In this document: positions 1 to 8,392 of the stretch, one piece after another
Position numbering within the stretch: position 1 is the stretch's first letter
Layout of the letters: each line of letters opens with the position of its first letter
DNA from: an uncultured Clostridia bacterium
GTDB lineage: Bacteria; Bacillota; Clostridia; Christensenellales; UBA1750
Direction of reading: 5' to 3'
NCBI GenBank assembly: GCA_947625765.1
Contig: CANQPP010000007.1
Coordinates: 1 to 64,000 of the forward strand
Length of the DNA: 64,000 nt
Translations under genes and position numbers: made by a program
Notes under the pieces: model-generated
Seen by the model: only the letters and a program-made list of their open reading frames with translations
Databases searched by the model: none
Told to the model about the DNA's origin: nothing

Positions 1-150
1 GAGCAACAAGCCAAAGAAACGGCCGAAGCCGTTTTAGACCAGATCGAAGCCATGAAAAAATCCATTCTCGCCCGTGCGTTTCGTGGAGAGCTTGGAACCA
101 ATGATCCAGCAGAAGAAAGCGGGGTGGAGTTGTTGAAACAGGCGTTATAA
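1..150 (+). CDS. hsdS: Type I restriction-modification specificity subunit HsdS, C-terminal fragment (5' end outside window)
   Basis: Open from window edge; translation EQQAKETAEAVLDQIEAMKKSILARAFRGELGTNDPAEESGVELLKQAL* matches the typical HsdS C-terminal helix. Confidence 0.8.
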   Translation, partial: EQQAKETAEAVLDQIEAMKKSILARAFRGELGTNDPAEESGVELLKQAL

Positions 151-236
151 CTTTTAGCACCGCTGCCGTATTTGAGCAGTTTCGTACAATGTTTCTAACC
201 ACCTACCGATTGCATGAAAGAAAGGGGAAAAATACC

Positions 237-923
237 ATGGGATATACTCCAAAAAAGATGACAAAGGAAGAAGAAGAAGCTTTAGAAAAAGTGGTGAAAG
301 AAATATGGGGTGATCATCCGCTTCCACCGCGGGGAACAATAGGAGAATTGAGACAAATTGAAAATACTTGCCCAAGATTAACGCCAAAAAAACCAGTAAA
401 CGTTTGCTTAGATTTGCTGTCAAGCTATAAAACGTCAAAAACACCAGTAAACGATTGCTTAGATTTCCTGTCACGCTTTGAATTGAAACCGTTTAATCTC
501 GTGCGCACATTTCACACAAGAATACACGATCTTAGTAAGCCCGAGAGCGGGGTAAATACAATTACTGCTTTGCGGTTATATGCTCGCAATTTGGAAGTTC
601 CCCTAACCGATGATGATCTTAAAGAATGTATACTTACATATAAGACCTATTGGGTTCTTCTTCGCTTTCAGATATTTGAGGATACTGCTGACAAAATGAA
701 GATGTATGAAACTAAGATTTTATCAGGTGACTATGATTTTGGTGACGTAGAATATACATGTGCATGTGAACCCCTTTTCTCGTATATGTCCAGTCTCCGT
801 GATAACTGTGGCATGTCAGCATATTTCAGATACTTAACCGATCCAAACTGCTCGGAGAAAGATGAAAATAAAGCACTTGAAATAGACCAACAGCTTTATA
901 ATTTGTCTCTTTTTCTTAATTAG
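237..923 (+). CDS. Hypothetical protein with an internal 17-aa tandem repeat
   Basis: ORF 189-923; ATG at 237 preceded by aaagggg. AT-rich relative to the following genes; no family recognised. Confidence 0.55.
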   Translation: MGYTPKKMTKEEEEALEKVVKEIWGDHPLPPRGTIGELRQIENTCPRLTPKKPVNVCLDLLSSYKTSKTPVNDCLDFLSRFELKPFNLVRTFHTRIHDLSKPESGVNTITALRLYARNLEVPLTDDDLKECILTYKTYWVLLRFQIFEDTADKMKMYETKILSGDYDFGDVEYTCACEPLFSYMSSLRDNCGMSAYFRYLTDPNCSEKDENKALEIDQQLYNLSLFLN

Positions 924-941
924 TCCTTTGAATCTCGTATG

Positions 942-976
942 AAAAATACCCGTCTCTTTATGAGGCGGGTATTTTT
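942..976 (+). terminator. Rho-independent terminator
   Basis: AAAAATACCCG...CGGGTATTTTTG hairpin directly after the stop of the 237-923 gene. Confidence 0.75.
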
Positions 977-1050
977 GTTACACAGTTTCGTTTACACAGT
1001 TTTCCTCTCTGCTCAGAGATCGTACACAGTATATTACACAGCCACTTACG

Positions 1051-1087
1051 AAAAACGAGGGGCCTGCCAGTTGTGGCAAACCCCTCG
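1051..1087 (-). terminator. Rho-independent terminator of the rubrerythrin gene
   Basis: Minus strand CGAGGGG-TTTGCCACAACTGGCAGG-CCCCTCG followed by TTTTTCG. Confidence 0.7.
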
Positions 1088-1123
1088 AAAATCCGCAATA
1101 TGTTGATTTTACGGGCTTTTTTC

Positions 1124-1663
1124 TTAACCGAAATACCTCTTGAGTAACCCCTCAAACGCCTTGCCGTGACGGGCCTCGTCCTTGGCCATTTCGTGCACGG
1201 TATCGTGCACGGCGTCGTAGCCCAGCTCCTTGGCGCGCTTGGCCAGGGCCAGCTTGCCGGCGGTGGCGCCGTTCTCGGCCTCCACGCGCAGCTGAAGGTT
1301 CTTCTTGGTGTCGGCATAGACGACCTCGCCCAGCAGCTCGGCGAACTTGGCGGCGTGCTCGGCCTCCTCAAAGGCGATGCGCTTGTAGGCCTCGGCGACC
1401 TCGGGATAGCCCTCGCGGTCGGCCTGGCGACTCATGGCCAGGTACATGCCCACCTCGGAGCACTCGCCGGAGAAGTTCTGGCGCAAGCCCTCGACGACCT
1501 CGGGATCCAGATCCTTGGCCACGCCGACGCGGTGCTCGTCGGCCCAGGTCAGCTGACCGGCAGCCTTGACGAACTTAGCGGCGGGCGCCTTGCACTGGGG
1601 GCAGCTTTCGGGCGGGGTGTCGCCCTCGTGAACGTAACCGCAGATGGAGCAGATCCATTTCAT
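1124..1663 (-). CDS. Reverse-type rubrerythrin (N-terminal rubredoxin domain plus ferritin-like domain)
   Basis: [27 protein letters not shown] rubredoxin knuckles at the N-terminus, then a ferritin-like helical domain with EEAEHAAKF and DEARHGKAF. Confidence 0.9.
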   Translation of the reverse strand: MKWICSICGYVHEGDTPPESCPQCKAPAAKFVKAAGQLTWADEHRVGVAKDLDPEVVEGLRQNFSGECSEVGMYLAMSRQADREGYPEVAEAYKRIAFEEAEHAAKFAELLGEVVYADTKKNLQLRVEAENGATAGKLALAKRAKELGYDAVHDTVHEMAKDEARHGKAFEGLLKRYFG

Positions 1664-1811
1664 GGTAAACATCCTCCTCGATCTCTTGTTTTTTTCGCCC
1701 GCCTTCGCTCCCCGCTTGAAGACACGGGGCGCTCCGGCTCATCGGGCGCGTGTTTCTCTGTTATTATACACTATTTTACCCCAAATGAAACGTCTATGTT
1801 TGCTCTTGTAT

Positions 1812-1840
1812 TTGAAAAAGTTTTGCGGCTGTGATATGAT
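1812..1840 (+). promoter_or_regulatory. Putative sigma-A promoter for the GT2/galE genes
   Basis: TTGAAA (1812-1817), 17-bp spacer, TATGAT (1835-1840). Confidence 0.6.
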
Positions 1841-1884
1841 AGCGAAGAAGAGAAGATACGCGGCAAAGGAGGAAAAACGCCTGC

Positions 1885-2874
1885 ATGGGCAAGGATCGCA
1901 AGCTGTACCTGGTCGTCCCCTGCTATAACGAGCAGGAGGTGCTCCCCGAGACCTCCCGCCGCCTGCGAGAAAAGATGACCGCCCTGATGGAACAAAAACG
2001 TATTTCCGAGGAAAGCCGCGTCCTGTTCGTGGACGACGGCTCGAAGGATAACACCTGGGGCCTCATCTATTCGCTGTGTCTCTCCTCTCCCCTGTTCGCA
2101 GGGCTCAAGCTCTCCCGCAACCGCGGGCACCAGAACGCCCTGCTGGCCGGGCTCATGGAGGCGGGCAAGCGCGCGGACTGCGTGATCTCGCTGGACGCGG
2201 ACCTGCAGGACGACGTGGACGCCATCGACCGCTTTTTGGACGAAAACGACAAGGGCGCGGACGTGGTGTACGGCGTGCGCTCCTCCAGGAAGAAGGACAG
2301 CGCCTTCAAGCGCCTGACCGCCGAGGGCTTTTACCGCTTCATGCAGGCGATGGGCGTGGACATCGTCTTCAACCACGCCGATTACAGGCTCTTAAGCCGC
2401 CGGGCGCTGGACGCGCTGGCCCAGTACAAAGAGGTGAACCTCTTCCTGCGCGGCATCGTGCCCCTGATCGGCTTTCAAAGCGCCACGGTCGCCTACGAGC
2501 GGCAGGAGCGCTTCGCGGGCAAGTCCAAGTACCCGCTGCGCAAGATGCTGGCCTTCGCCTTCGACGGTATCACCTCCTTTTCGGTCAAACCCATCCGCCT
2601 CATCTGCACATTGGGCTTTTGCATCTTCGCCGTCTCGCTGCTGGTGCTCATTTATCTGTTGCTGCTCAAGCTGTTCGGGCAGACGGTCACCGGCTGGACC
2701 TCCCTCATCGCCACGGTCTGCCTCTTCGGCGGGCTGCAGATGCTTTGCTTAGGGATCCTGGGCGAATACGTGGGCAAGACCTACCAGGAGGTCAAGGCGC
2801 GGCCCCGCTACATCGTGGACCAATACGTTCAGTTCCCGGACGCGGGCGCGTCCGAAAAAGCAGACAATATATAA
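1885..2874 (+). CDS. Glycosyltransferase family 2 (GtrB/DPM1-like) with C-terminal TM segments
   Basis: VVPCYNEQEVLPETSRRL, DADLQDD, C-terminal hydrophobic helices. Confidence 0.88.
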   Translation: MGKDRKLYLVVPCYNEQEVLPETSRRLREKMTALMEQKRISEESRVLFVDDGSKDNTWGLIYSLCLSSPLFAGLKLSRNRGHQNALLAGLMEAGKRADCVISLDADLQDDVDAIDRFLDENDKGADVVYGVRSSRKKDSAFKRLTAEGFYRFMQAMGVDIVFNHADYRLLSRRALDALAQYKEVNLFLRGIVPLIGFQSATVAYERQERFAGKSKYPLRKMLAFAFDGITSFSVKPIRLICTLGFCIFAVSLLVLIYLLLLKLFGQTVTGWTSLIATVCLFGGLQMLCLGILGEYVGKTYQEVKARPRYIVDQYVQFPDAGASEKADNI

Positions 2875-2926
2875 AACAAACCTTACAAGGGCTTCTTTCA
2901 AGCCCAGAAGGAGGAGGCGACACTCT

Positions 2927-3940
2927 ATGGTGGTCCTTTTGACCGGCGGCGCCGGTTATATCGGCTCCCACACCTGCCTGGAGCTGCTCACCCAGGGATA
3001 CGACGTTGTCGTGGTGGACAACTACTGCAATTCCTCGCCGGAGGCCCTGCGCCGCGTGCAGGAGCTTTCCGGCAGGACGCTCAAGAGCTACGAGCTGGAC
3101 ATGCGCGACAAGCAGGCCTTAAAGCGCGTCTTTGAGGAGAACCACATCGGCGCGTGCATCCACTTCGCCGGGCTCAAGGCCGTGGGCGAATCGGTGTCCA
3201 AGCCCCTGGACTACTACGACAACAATTTGATCTCCACGATCAACCTGCTGGAGCTGATGGTGCACTACGACGTGCGCTCTTTGGTGTTCTCCTCCTCCGC
3301 CACGGTGTACGGCGGCGTGGGCGAAATGCCCTTAAGCGAGGAGCAGAGCACCTGGTGCCACTCCCCCTACGGCTGGACGAAGTTCATGATCGAGCAGATC
3401 CTGCGCGACACCGCCTTTGCGAACCAGTCCATGTCCGTGGTGCTGCTGCGCTACTTTAACCCCGTTGGCGCGCACGAGTCCGGCCGCATCGGCGAGGACC
3501 CCTGCGGCATCCCCAACAACCTGGTGCCCTTCGTCACCAAGGTGGCCATCGGCGAGCTGCCCCGGCTGGTGGTCTACGGCAACGACTACCCCACCCCCGA
3601 CGGCACCTGCCGCCGGGACTACATCCACGTGATGGATCTGGCCCGCGGCCACGTGGACGCCATCCGCTACTGCGACAGCCACACCGGCTGCGAGGCCATC
3701 AACCTGGGCACCGGCGTGCCCTACTCCGTGCTGGAGATCGTGGAAGGCTTCATGCGGGTCAACCAGGTGGACGTGCCCTACTCCATCGGCCCCCGCAGGC
3801 CCGGCGACGTGGCCGAGTGCTGGGCCTCCACCGAGAAGGCGGAGCGCCTGCTGGGCTGGAAGGCGAAGCTGGGTCTGGAGGATATGCTGCGCGACGCCTG
3901 GCGCTGGCAGCAGATGAACCCCCACGGCTACCGTGGTTAG
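2927..3940 (+). CDS. galE: UDP-glucose 4-epimerase
   Basis: GGAGYIGSHTCLELL, SSSATVYG, YGWTK, YFNPVGAHESG, RRDYIHVMDLARGH. Confidence 0.93.
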   Translation: MVVLLTGGAGYIGSHTCLELLTQGYDVVVVDNYCNSSPEALRRVQELSGRTLKSYELDMRDKQALKRVFEENHIGACIHFAGLKAVGESVSKPLDYYDNNLISTINLLELMVHYDVRSLVFSSSATVYGGVGEMPLSEEQSTWCHSPYGWTKFMIEQILRDTAFANQSMSVVLLRYFNPVGAHESGRIGEDPCGIPNNLVPFVTKVAIGELPRLVVYGNDYPTPDGTCRRDYIHVMDLARGHVDAIRYCDSHTGCEAINLGTGVPYSVLEIVEGFMRVNQVDVPYSIGPRRPGDVAECWASTEKAERLLGWKAKLGLEDMLRDAWRWQQMNPHGYRG

Positions 3941-4406
3941 GGCGAGAGACTTAAGCGTCCTGGAGCTTGGCCCCTTGTGGGAGGCGGGCGTGCGCGGCCT
4001 GCTTTTGGACGCAGACAACACGCTCAGGCGCTGGAACGAGCCCGCGCCCGCGCCCTTCGTGCCCGCCTTTGTGGAAAAGGCGCGGGCCATGGGCTTTGCG
4101 CTGCTCATCGTCTCCAACGCCGGGGAGGAAAGCCTTTTGCCGCTGTCGGAAGCGCTGAATATCCCCTTTCAGCCCCGGTGCTTAAAGCCCCTGCCCTTTG
4201 GGCTGCTTAAAGGCGCGCGCCGCCTGGGCCTGCGCCCGCGCTGCTGCGCGGTGGTGGGCGACCAGCTGCTGACCGACATGCCCGCCGCATATCTGGCGGG
4301 AATGCAGCGCGTGCTGCTGGACCCGCTGGATCTGAGCCACGAGTTTCGGGGGACAAAGTTCAACCGCCGGGTGGAAAAGGTCCTCAAGCGCCTGTTCCGG
4401 CTGTGA
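3933..4406 (+). CDS. YqeG family HAD IIIA-type phosphatase
   Basis: LLLDADNTL, LIVSNAGEES, VVGDQLLTDMPAAYLAGMQRVLLDPL; overlaps the galE 3' end by 8 nt. Confidence 0.85.
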   Translation: MVRARDLSVLELGPLWEAGVRGLLLDADNTLRRWNEPAPAPFVPAFVEKARAMGFALLIVSNAGEESLLPLSEALNIPFQPRCLKPLPFGLLKGARRLGLRPRCCAVVGDQLLTDMPAAYLAGMQRVLLDPLDLSHEFRGTKFNRRVEKVLKRLFRL

Positions 4407-4449
4407 GCGATTTCCCATTTCCATTTGAAAAAGAAACGAAGCCCCACGC

Positions 4450-4484
4450 GGCGCGGCATCCGAACGGATGCCGCGCCGTTTTTC
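4450..4484 (+). terminator. Rho-independent terminator
   Basis: GGCGCGGCATCC-GAA-CGGATGCCGCGCC followed by GTTTTTC. Confidence 0.85.
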
Positions 4485-4593
4485 TATGTTGACTTGACCG
4501 AATAGGCACAGCCGAACGGCGGCGCGGCTTCTTCTTTTTCCCGCCCCGCCCGCATACACTTTCCCCGAGAAAAACTCCGGGAGGGGATCGAAG

Positions 4594-5121
4594 TTGCGTC
4601 GGCTGCTGGTGCTTTGGCGCTTACAGGTGCAGGCCTATCTCTGGTGGCACGTGGGCGCGGCCTTCGTGGCGGTGGTGTGCCTAAGCTGCGGGCTCTCCTG
4701 CGCCTTTGGCCTGGAGGAGCCGCGCGCGGTCTTTACGCAGCTGACCTTCTTCACGGCGCTGCGCTCCCTGCTGCGGGAGGCCTGGTGCTTTTCCCTGCTG
4801 CTCCTCTGTCTTGTGCACGTGATCGGCGCGCCCGTGGCGGCGCTTACGCTCTGCCTGCGCGCTTACACCATCGGCTTTGCCTGGGGCTGGTGGCTGGGCT
4901 CTCTGGGCTTCCCCGGCTTTCTGACCTTCCTAGTGTTGCTTCTCCCCCAGGGCGTTCTTGTGCTGCTCTCCCTCGTGGGGGCCTGCTGCGTGGGGCTGGC
5001 CCACGCCTTCCGCTGTCGGCCGCTGGACAGGCGCGGCTATGTGCTGGCCATCGCCGCCTGGAGCCTGCCCGCCTTCTGCGCCCTGCCGCTGGAATGGCTG
5101 GCGCTGGCCGTCATGCTCTGA
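4594..5121 (+). CDS. spoIIM: SpoIIM-like (stage II sporulation protein M family) membrane protein
   Basis: Recalled SpoIIM layout matches: GAPVAALTLCLRAYTIGFAWGWWLGSLGFPGFLTFLVLLLPQGVLVLLSLVGAC; TTG start. Confidence 0.62.
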   Translation: MRRLLVLWRLQVQAYLWWHVGAAFVAVVCLSCGLSCAFGLEEPRAVFTQLTFFTALRSLLREAWCFSLLLLCLVHVIGAPVAALTLCLRAYTIGFAWGWWLGSLGFPGFLTFLVLLLPQGVLVLLSLVGACCVGLAHAFRCRPLDRRGYVLAIAAWSLPAFCALPLEWLALAVML

Positions 5122-5143
5122 CCGCTATCATTTATATATAGAC

Positions 5144-5178
5144 AAAGCGTCCGGGGCCTTTGCCCGGACGCTTGTTTT
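5144..5178. terminator. Terminator hairpin between convergent genes
   Basis: AAAGCGTCCGGGG-CCTTT-GCCCGGACGCTT followed by GTTTTCC. Confidence 0.75.
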
Positions 5179-5190
5179 CCCTCCGCCGCT

Positions 5191-5535
5191 TTAGCGCAGG
5201 AGCCTGCCGTGAAAGAACCTCTCCTGGAAGGCGATCTGCTCCAAGATGAAGTCGTCGGGGTAGTCCCGCCCGTCCGATGAGACGATCCACTTGTCCTCCA
5301 CGTCGTCCTCCCGGCGGTACACGGCGATCACCCTGCCCTCGAAGGCCACGACGGGGCCGTCTTCGCCCAGCAGGTACACGTCCTGCGCCGCGCCGTCCTC
5401 CGCCGGCACGCCCTCCACGAAGCCGTAGTTGATCGGATATACAAGATCGGGGTGCTTGGGGTGGCGGCTGCCCAAAGGCCTGTCGATCCGCCCGCGCACC
5501 TGTTTGCCGATGATGTCCGGATAATCGCCGCGCAC
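5191..5535 (-). CDS. Inorganic pyrophosphatase-like protein (short clostridial type)
   Basis: GRIDRPLGSRHPKHPDLVYPINYGFVEGV..AQDVYLLGEDGPV. Confidence 0.75.
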   Translation of the reverse strand: MRGDYPDIIGKQVRGRIDRPLGSRHPKHPDLVYPINYGFVEGVPAEDGAAQDVYLLGEDGPVVAFEGRVIAVYRREDDVEDKWIVSSDGRDYPDDFILEQIAFQERFFHGRLLR

Positions 5536-5550
5536 TTTCCATCCACCTCC

Positions 5551-5600
5551 AAAGGGGTAAAAGGGAAAAACCGCCCGCTTTTGGGCGGTTTTTCCCCTTT
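5551..5600 (-). terminator. Rho-independent terminator downstream of rhaB
   Basis: AAAGGGGtaaaAGGGAAAAACCGCCCG/CGGGCGGTTTTTCCCCTTT long hairpin. Confidence 0.75.
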
Positions 5601-5611
5601 AAGTCATGCCC

Positions 5612-7099
5612 TTATTCCACGGACGCCTCCCGCAGGAAGCGGGCGTAGGCCTCGTCCCAGCCCGCGCGGGCCGCGGGATCGGGCGCATAGGTCTTGACGC
5701 CGAAGGAGCGGCGCACCAGCTGCCGTCCTTCGGCCACGTCGCGGATGCGGCCCAGGGCCTTCATCTGCAGAAGCAGGTTGCCGATGGCCGTGGCCTCCGC
5801 GGGGCCCGCCGTCACGGGGATGCCCAAGGCGTCGGCGGTGAACTGGTTCAGCAGCTCGTTGTTGGCCCCGCCGCCCACGATGTGCAGGCAGCGGATGGGG
5901 TTGCCGGTGGTCTCCCGCAGCCTCTCCACGGTCCAGCGGTACTTGAGCGCCAGGGACTCGTACACCACCCGCGCGATCTGCCCGGCGGTCTGGGGCACGG
6001 CTTGTCCGCTGTGCAGGCAGAACTCCTGCACCCTGAGGGGCATGTCGCCCGGCGGGGAGAAGGAATCGTCGTTGGGGTCGATGAAGGCGTAGAAGGGCTC
6101 GGCCTCTTTGGCGGCCTCCACGATCCTCTCGAAGGAGAGCAGCCTTCCCCGCCGCTCCCATTCGCGGCGGCACTCCTGGATGATCCACAGGCCCATCACG
6201 TTCTTGAGCACGCGCACGTTGCCCTCCACGCCGCCCTCGTTGGTGAGGTTGGCCTTGGTGGCCGCGTCGCTGATCACCGGCTCGTCCGTCTCCACGCCCA
6301 CCAGGGACCAGGTGCCGGAGGAGATGTAGGCAAAGTCCCTGCCCTCGGCGGGCACGGCGGCCACCGCGCTGGCGGTGTCGTGGCCGCCCACGGCCACCAC
6401 CGGGATCACGCCCACGCCGGTCTCCCGGGCGATGCGGGCGTCCAACATCCCGCGCACGGCGCCCGGCTCCGTCACCGGCAGGAAGATGCGCTTGGGGATG
6501 CCCAGCTTCTCGATCAGCTCCATGTCCCAGGAGCGGGTCGCGGGGGATAAGAGCTGCGAGGTGGAGGCGATGGTGTATTCGCAGCCCATGGTGCCGGTGA
6601 GCAGGTAGGCCAGCAGGTCCGGCATGAACAGCAGCTTGCGGGCATGGGCCAAAAGCGGGTCGTGCTCGCGCACCTCGCTGTACAGCTGATAGATCGTGTT
6701 GAGCGGCAGGAAGGCAAGCCCCGTGCGGCGGTAGATCTCCTCCCGGGGCACCAGCTCGAAGGCGGCCTCCATCACGCGGTCCGTGCGGGCGTCGCGGTAG
6801 TGGACGGGGTTGCCCATCAGATGGCCCGCCTTATCCAGCAGGCCGTAATCCACGCCCCAGGTGTCGATGCCCAGCGAGGCGGGTTCCAGGCCCTCCAGCG
6901 CGGCCTTGTTGAGCCCCTGCTTCATCTCGTGCACCAGCCGGGGCAGGTCCCAGTACAGGCGGCCCACCAGCTCCACGGGGTCGTTGGAAAAGCGGTGCAG
7001 CTCCCGCAAGTGCAGCTTGTCCCCTTCCAGCGTGCCCAGGATCGCCCTGCCCGAGGACGCGCCCAGGTCGAACGCCATCATGTGCAAGACCTGTTCCAT
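5612..7099 (-). CDS. rhaB: Rhamnulokinase (FGGY family)
   Basis: MMAFDLGASSGRAILGTL, GIDTWGVDYGLLD, GGHDTASAVAAVPAEG, ISSGTWSLVGVE. Confidence 0.92.
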   Translation of the reverse strand: MEQVLHMMAFDLGASSGRAILGTLEGDKLHLRELHRFSNDPVELVGRLYWDLPRLVHEMKQGLNKAALEGLEPASLGIDTWGVDYGLLDKAGHLMGNPVHYRDARTDRVMEAAFELVPREEIYRRTGLAFLPLNTIYQLYSEVREHDPLLAHARKLLFMPDLLAYLLTGTMGCEYTIASTSQLLSPATRSWDMELIEKLGIPKRIFLPVTEPGAVRGMLDARIARETGVGVIPVVAVGGHDTASAVAAVPAEGRDFAYISSGTWSLVGVETDEPVISDAATKANLTNEGGVEGNVRVLKNVMGLWIIQECRREWERRGRLLSFERIVEAAKEAEPFYAFIDPNDDSFSPPGDMPLRVQEFCLHSGQAVPQTAGQIARVVYESLALKYRWTVERLRETTGNPIRCLHIVGGGANNELLNQFTADALGIPVTAGPAEATAIGNLLLQMKALGRIRDVAEGRQLVRRSFGVKTYAPDPAARAGWDEAYARFLREASVE

Positions 7100-7235
7100 G
7101 TCACGTTCCCCCCTCGTCTTCTCTCTGTGGGAAGTTTGGCTTTAAGTATACCACAGGCCGCGGGATTTAACAAGGCATTTACCTGATTTGCGCGCACGCG
7201 CGGCAGCCTGCATCGCAGAACGAAAAGGGGGGACT

Positions 7236-7931
7236 TCATTCAAAGTAGCGTACGACGCCCCGCGCCAGCGCCCGGGCCAGCGTCTTTCGGTAATCCTCCG
7301 TCAGCAGCAGGGCCTCCTCCTCGGGGTTGGAGAGGAAGCCGCATTCCACCAGCACCGCCGCCTTGCAGGCGTTTAAGACATAATACTCCCCGCAGGACGG
7401 CGCGCGCAGGTAAGGGTCGCCAAGCTCCTCCAGCTCCTCCTGCAGGCAGTCCGCCAGCCTCTGTCCCTCCTCGTTTCCCTGCAGGTAGAACAGCTGCGCG
7501 CCGCGGTACTTTTGGACGGTGTAGGCGTTCATGTGGATGCTGAGCAGCAAGTCTGCGTCCGCTTCCCGTATACGGTCGATGCGTTTGTCCAGCTCCTGCC
7601 TTTTCTTGTAGCCGGGCGTTGTCTCCGGGTCGATCAGGGCCTCGTCCATCTCCCGGGTGAATATGACGGATGCGCCCAGGGAGCGCAGCTCCTGCCCTAA
7701 GCAGAGGGCAAGCGAGAGGTTCACGTCCTTCTCCAGGGAGCCGGACGCGCCGGTGCAGCCCGCGTCGTAGCCGCCGTGGCCGGGGTCCACCGCGATCACG
7801 CGGCCGAACAGCGGCAGGGACTCCATGTGCGGGCTCCAGGCCGTGAGCGTTCCCGGCGGCTGCAAGAGGAGGAACAGCAGGCAGCCCATGAGCAGCCCCG
7901 CCGTGGCGCGGAGCAGCCGTCCCGTTTCCAT
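7236..7931 (-). CDS. N-acetylmuramoyl-L-alanine amidase (Amidase_3, CwlD-like)
   Basis: VIAVDPGHGGYDAGCTGASGSLEKDVNLSLA, LLLSIHMNAY, VLVECGFLSNPEEE. Confidence 0.88.
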   Translation of the reverse strand: METGRLLRATAGLLMGCLLFLLLQPPGTLTAWSPHMESLPLFGRVIAVDPGHGGYDAGCTGASGSLEKDVNLSLALCLGQELRSLGASVIFTREMDEALIDPETTPGYKKRQELDKRIDRIREADADLLLSIHMNAYTVQKYRGAQLFYLQGNEEGQRLADCLQEELEELGDPYLRAPSCGEYYVLNACKAAVLVECGFLSNPEEEALLLTEDYRKTLARALARGVVRYFE

Positions 7932-8112
7932 CCGCAGCGCCTCCCTTCTCCCGTTTGCTTCGTCATCAATATACGCTTGATACCTCCCTTTCAGACGAGG
8001 AAGGCGCGTATCTTAAGACGCTGTTTTCCGCAAGGCACGCGCTTTCCCGTGCGAAATCGCTTTCCGTATATTTCCAGATTTTCCAAATTGAATGTTCGGT
8101 TTCCGTTTCAAG

Positions 8113-8204
8113 TAATCCACATTTTCCACAGAGTTATCCACAGTGAATGGCCTGTTTTTCGTTCAAAAACCATTCTTTTCCACAGGGAGGAAATCTTTTC
8201 CACA
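8113..8204 (+). promoter_or_regulatory. Cluster of five DnaA-box-like 9-mers, same orientation
   Basis: TAATCCACA 8113, TTTTCCACA 8122, TTATCCACA 8134 (consensus), TTTTCCACA 8176, TTTTCCACA 8196. Confidence 0.55.
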
Positions 8205-8392
8205 GTTCGGCGGGCCGGACCCGCATATTCGGAAAGTTCCTGCAGCCCGCGCCGTCAAGCCCTTTTTCAAAAAAAATTTCATTTGTTTTACGGTTCCATT
8301 TCTCTTTTTCTTGACGCTCCGTCCCGCGCCGTCCTATAATGAAGGCGCAGTACGACCCCTTTGGACCCTTACGACCACGGAGGTGTTTCCCC

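Noticed and set aside
2076-2942. 288-aa plus-strand ORF overlapping the GT2 gene
   Set aside because: Alternative frame of the GT2 gene, arginine/alanine-rich artefact of high GC.
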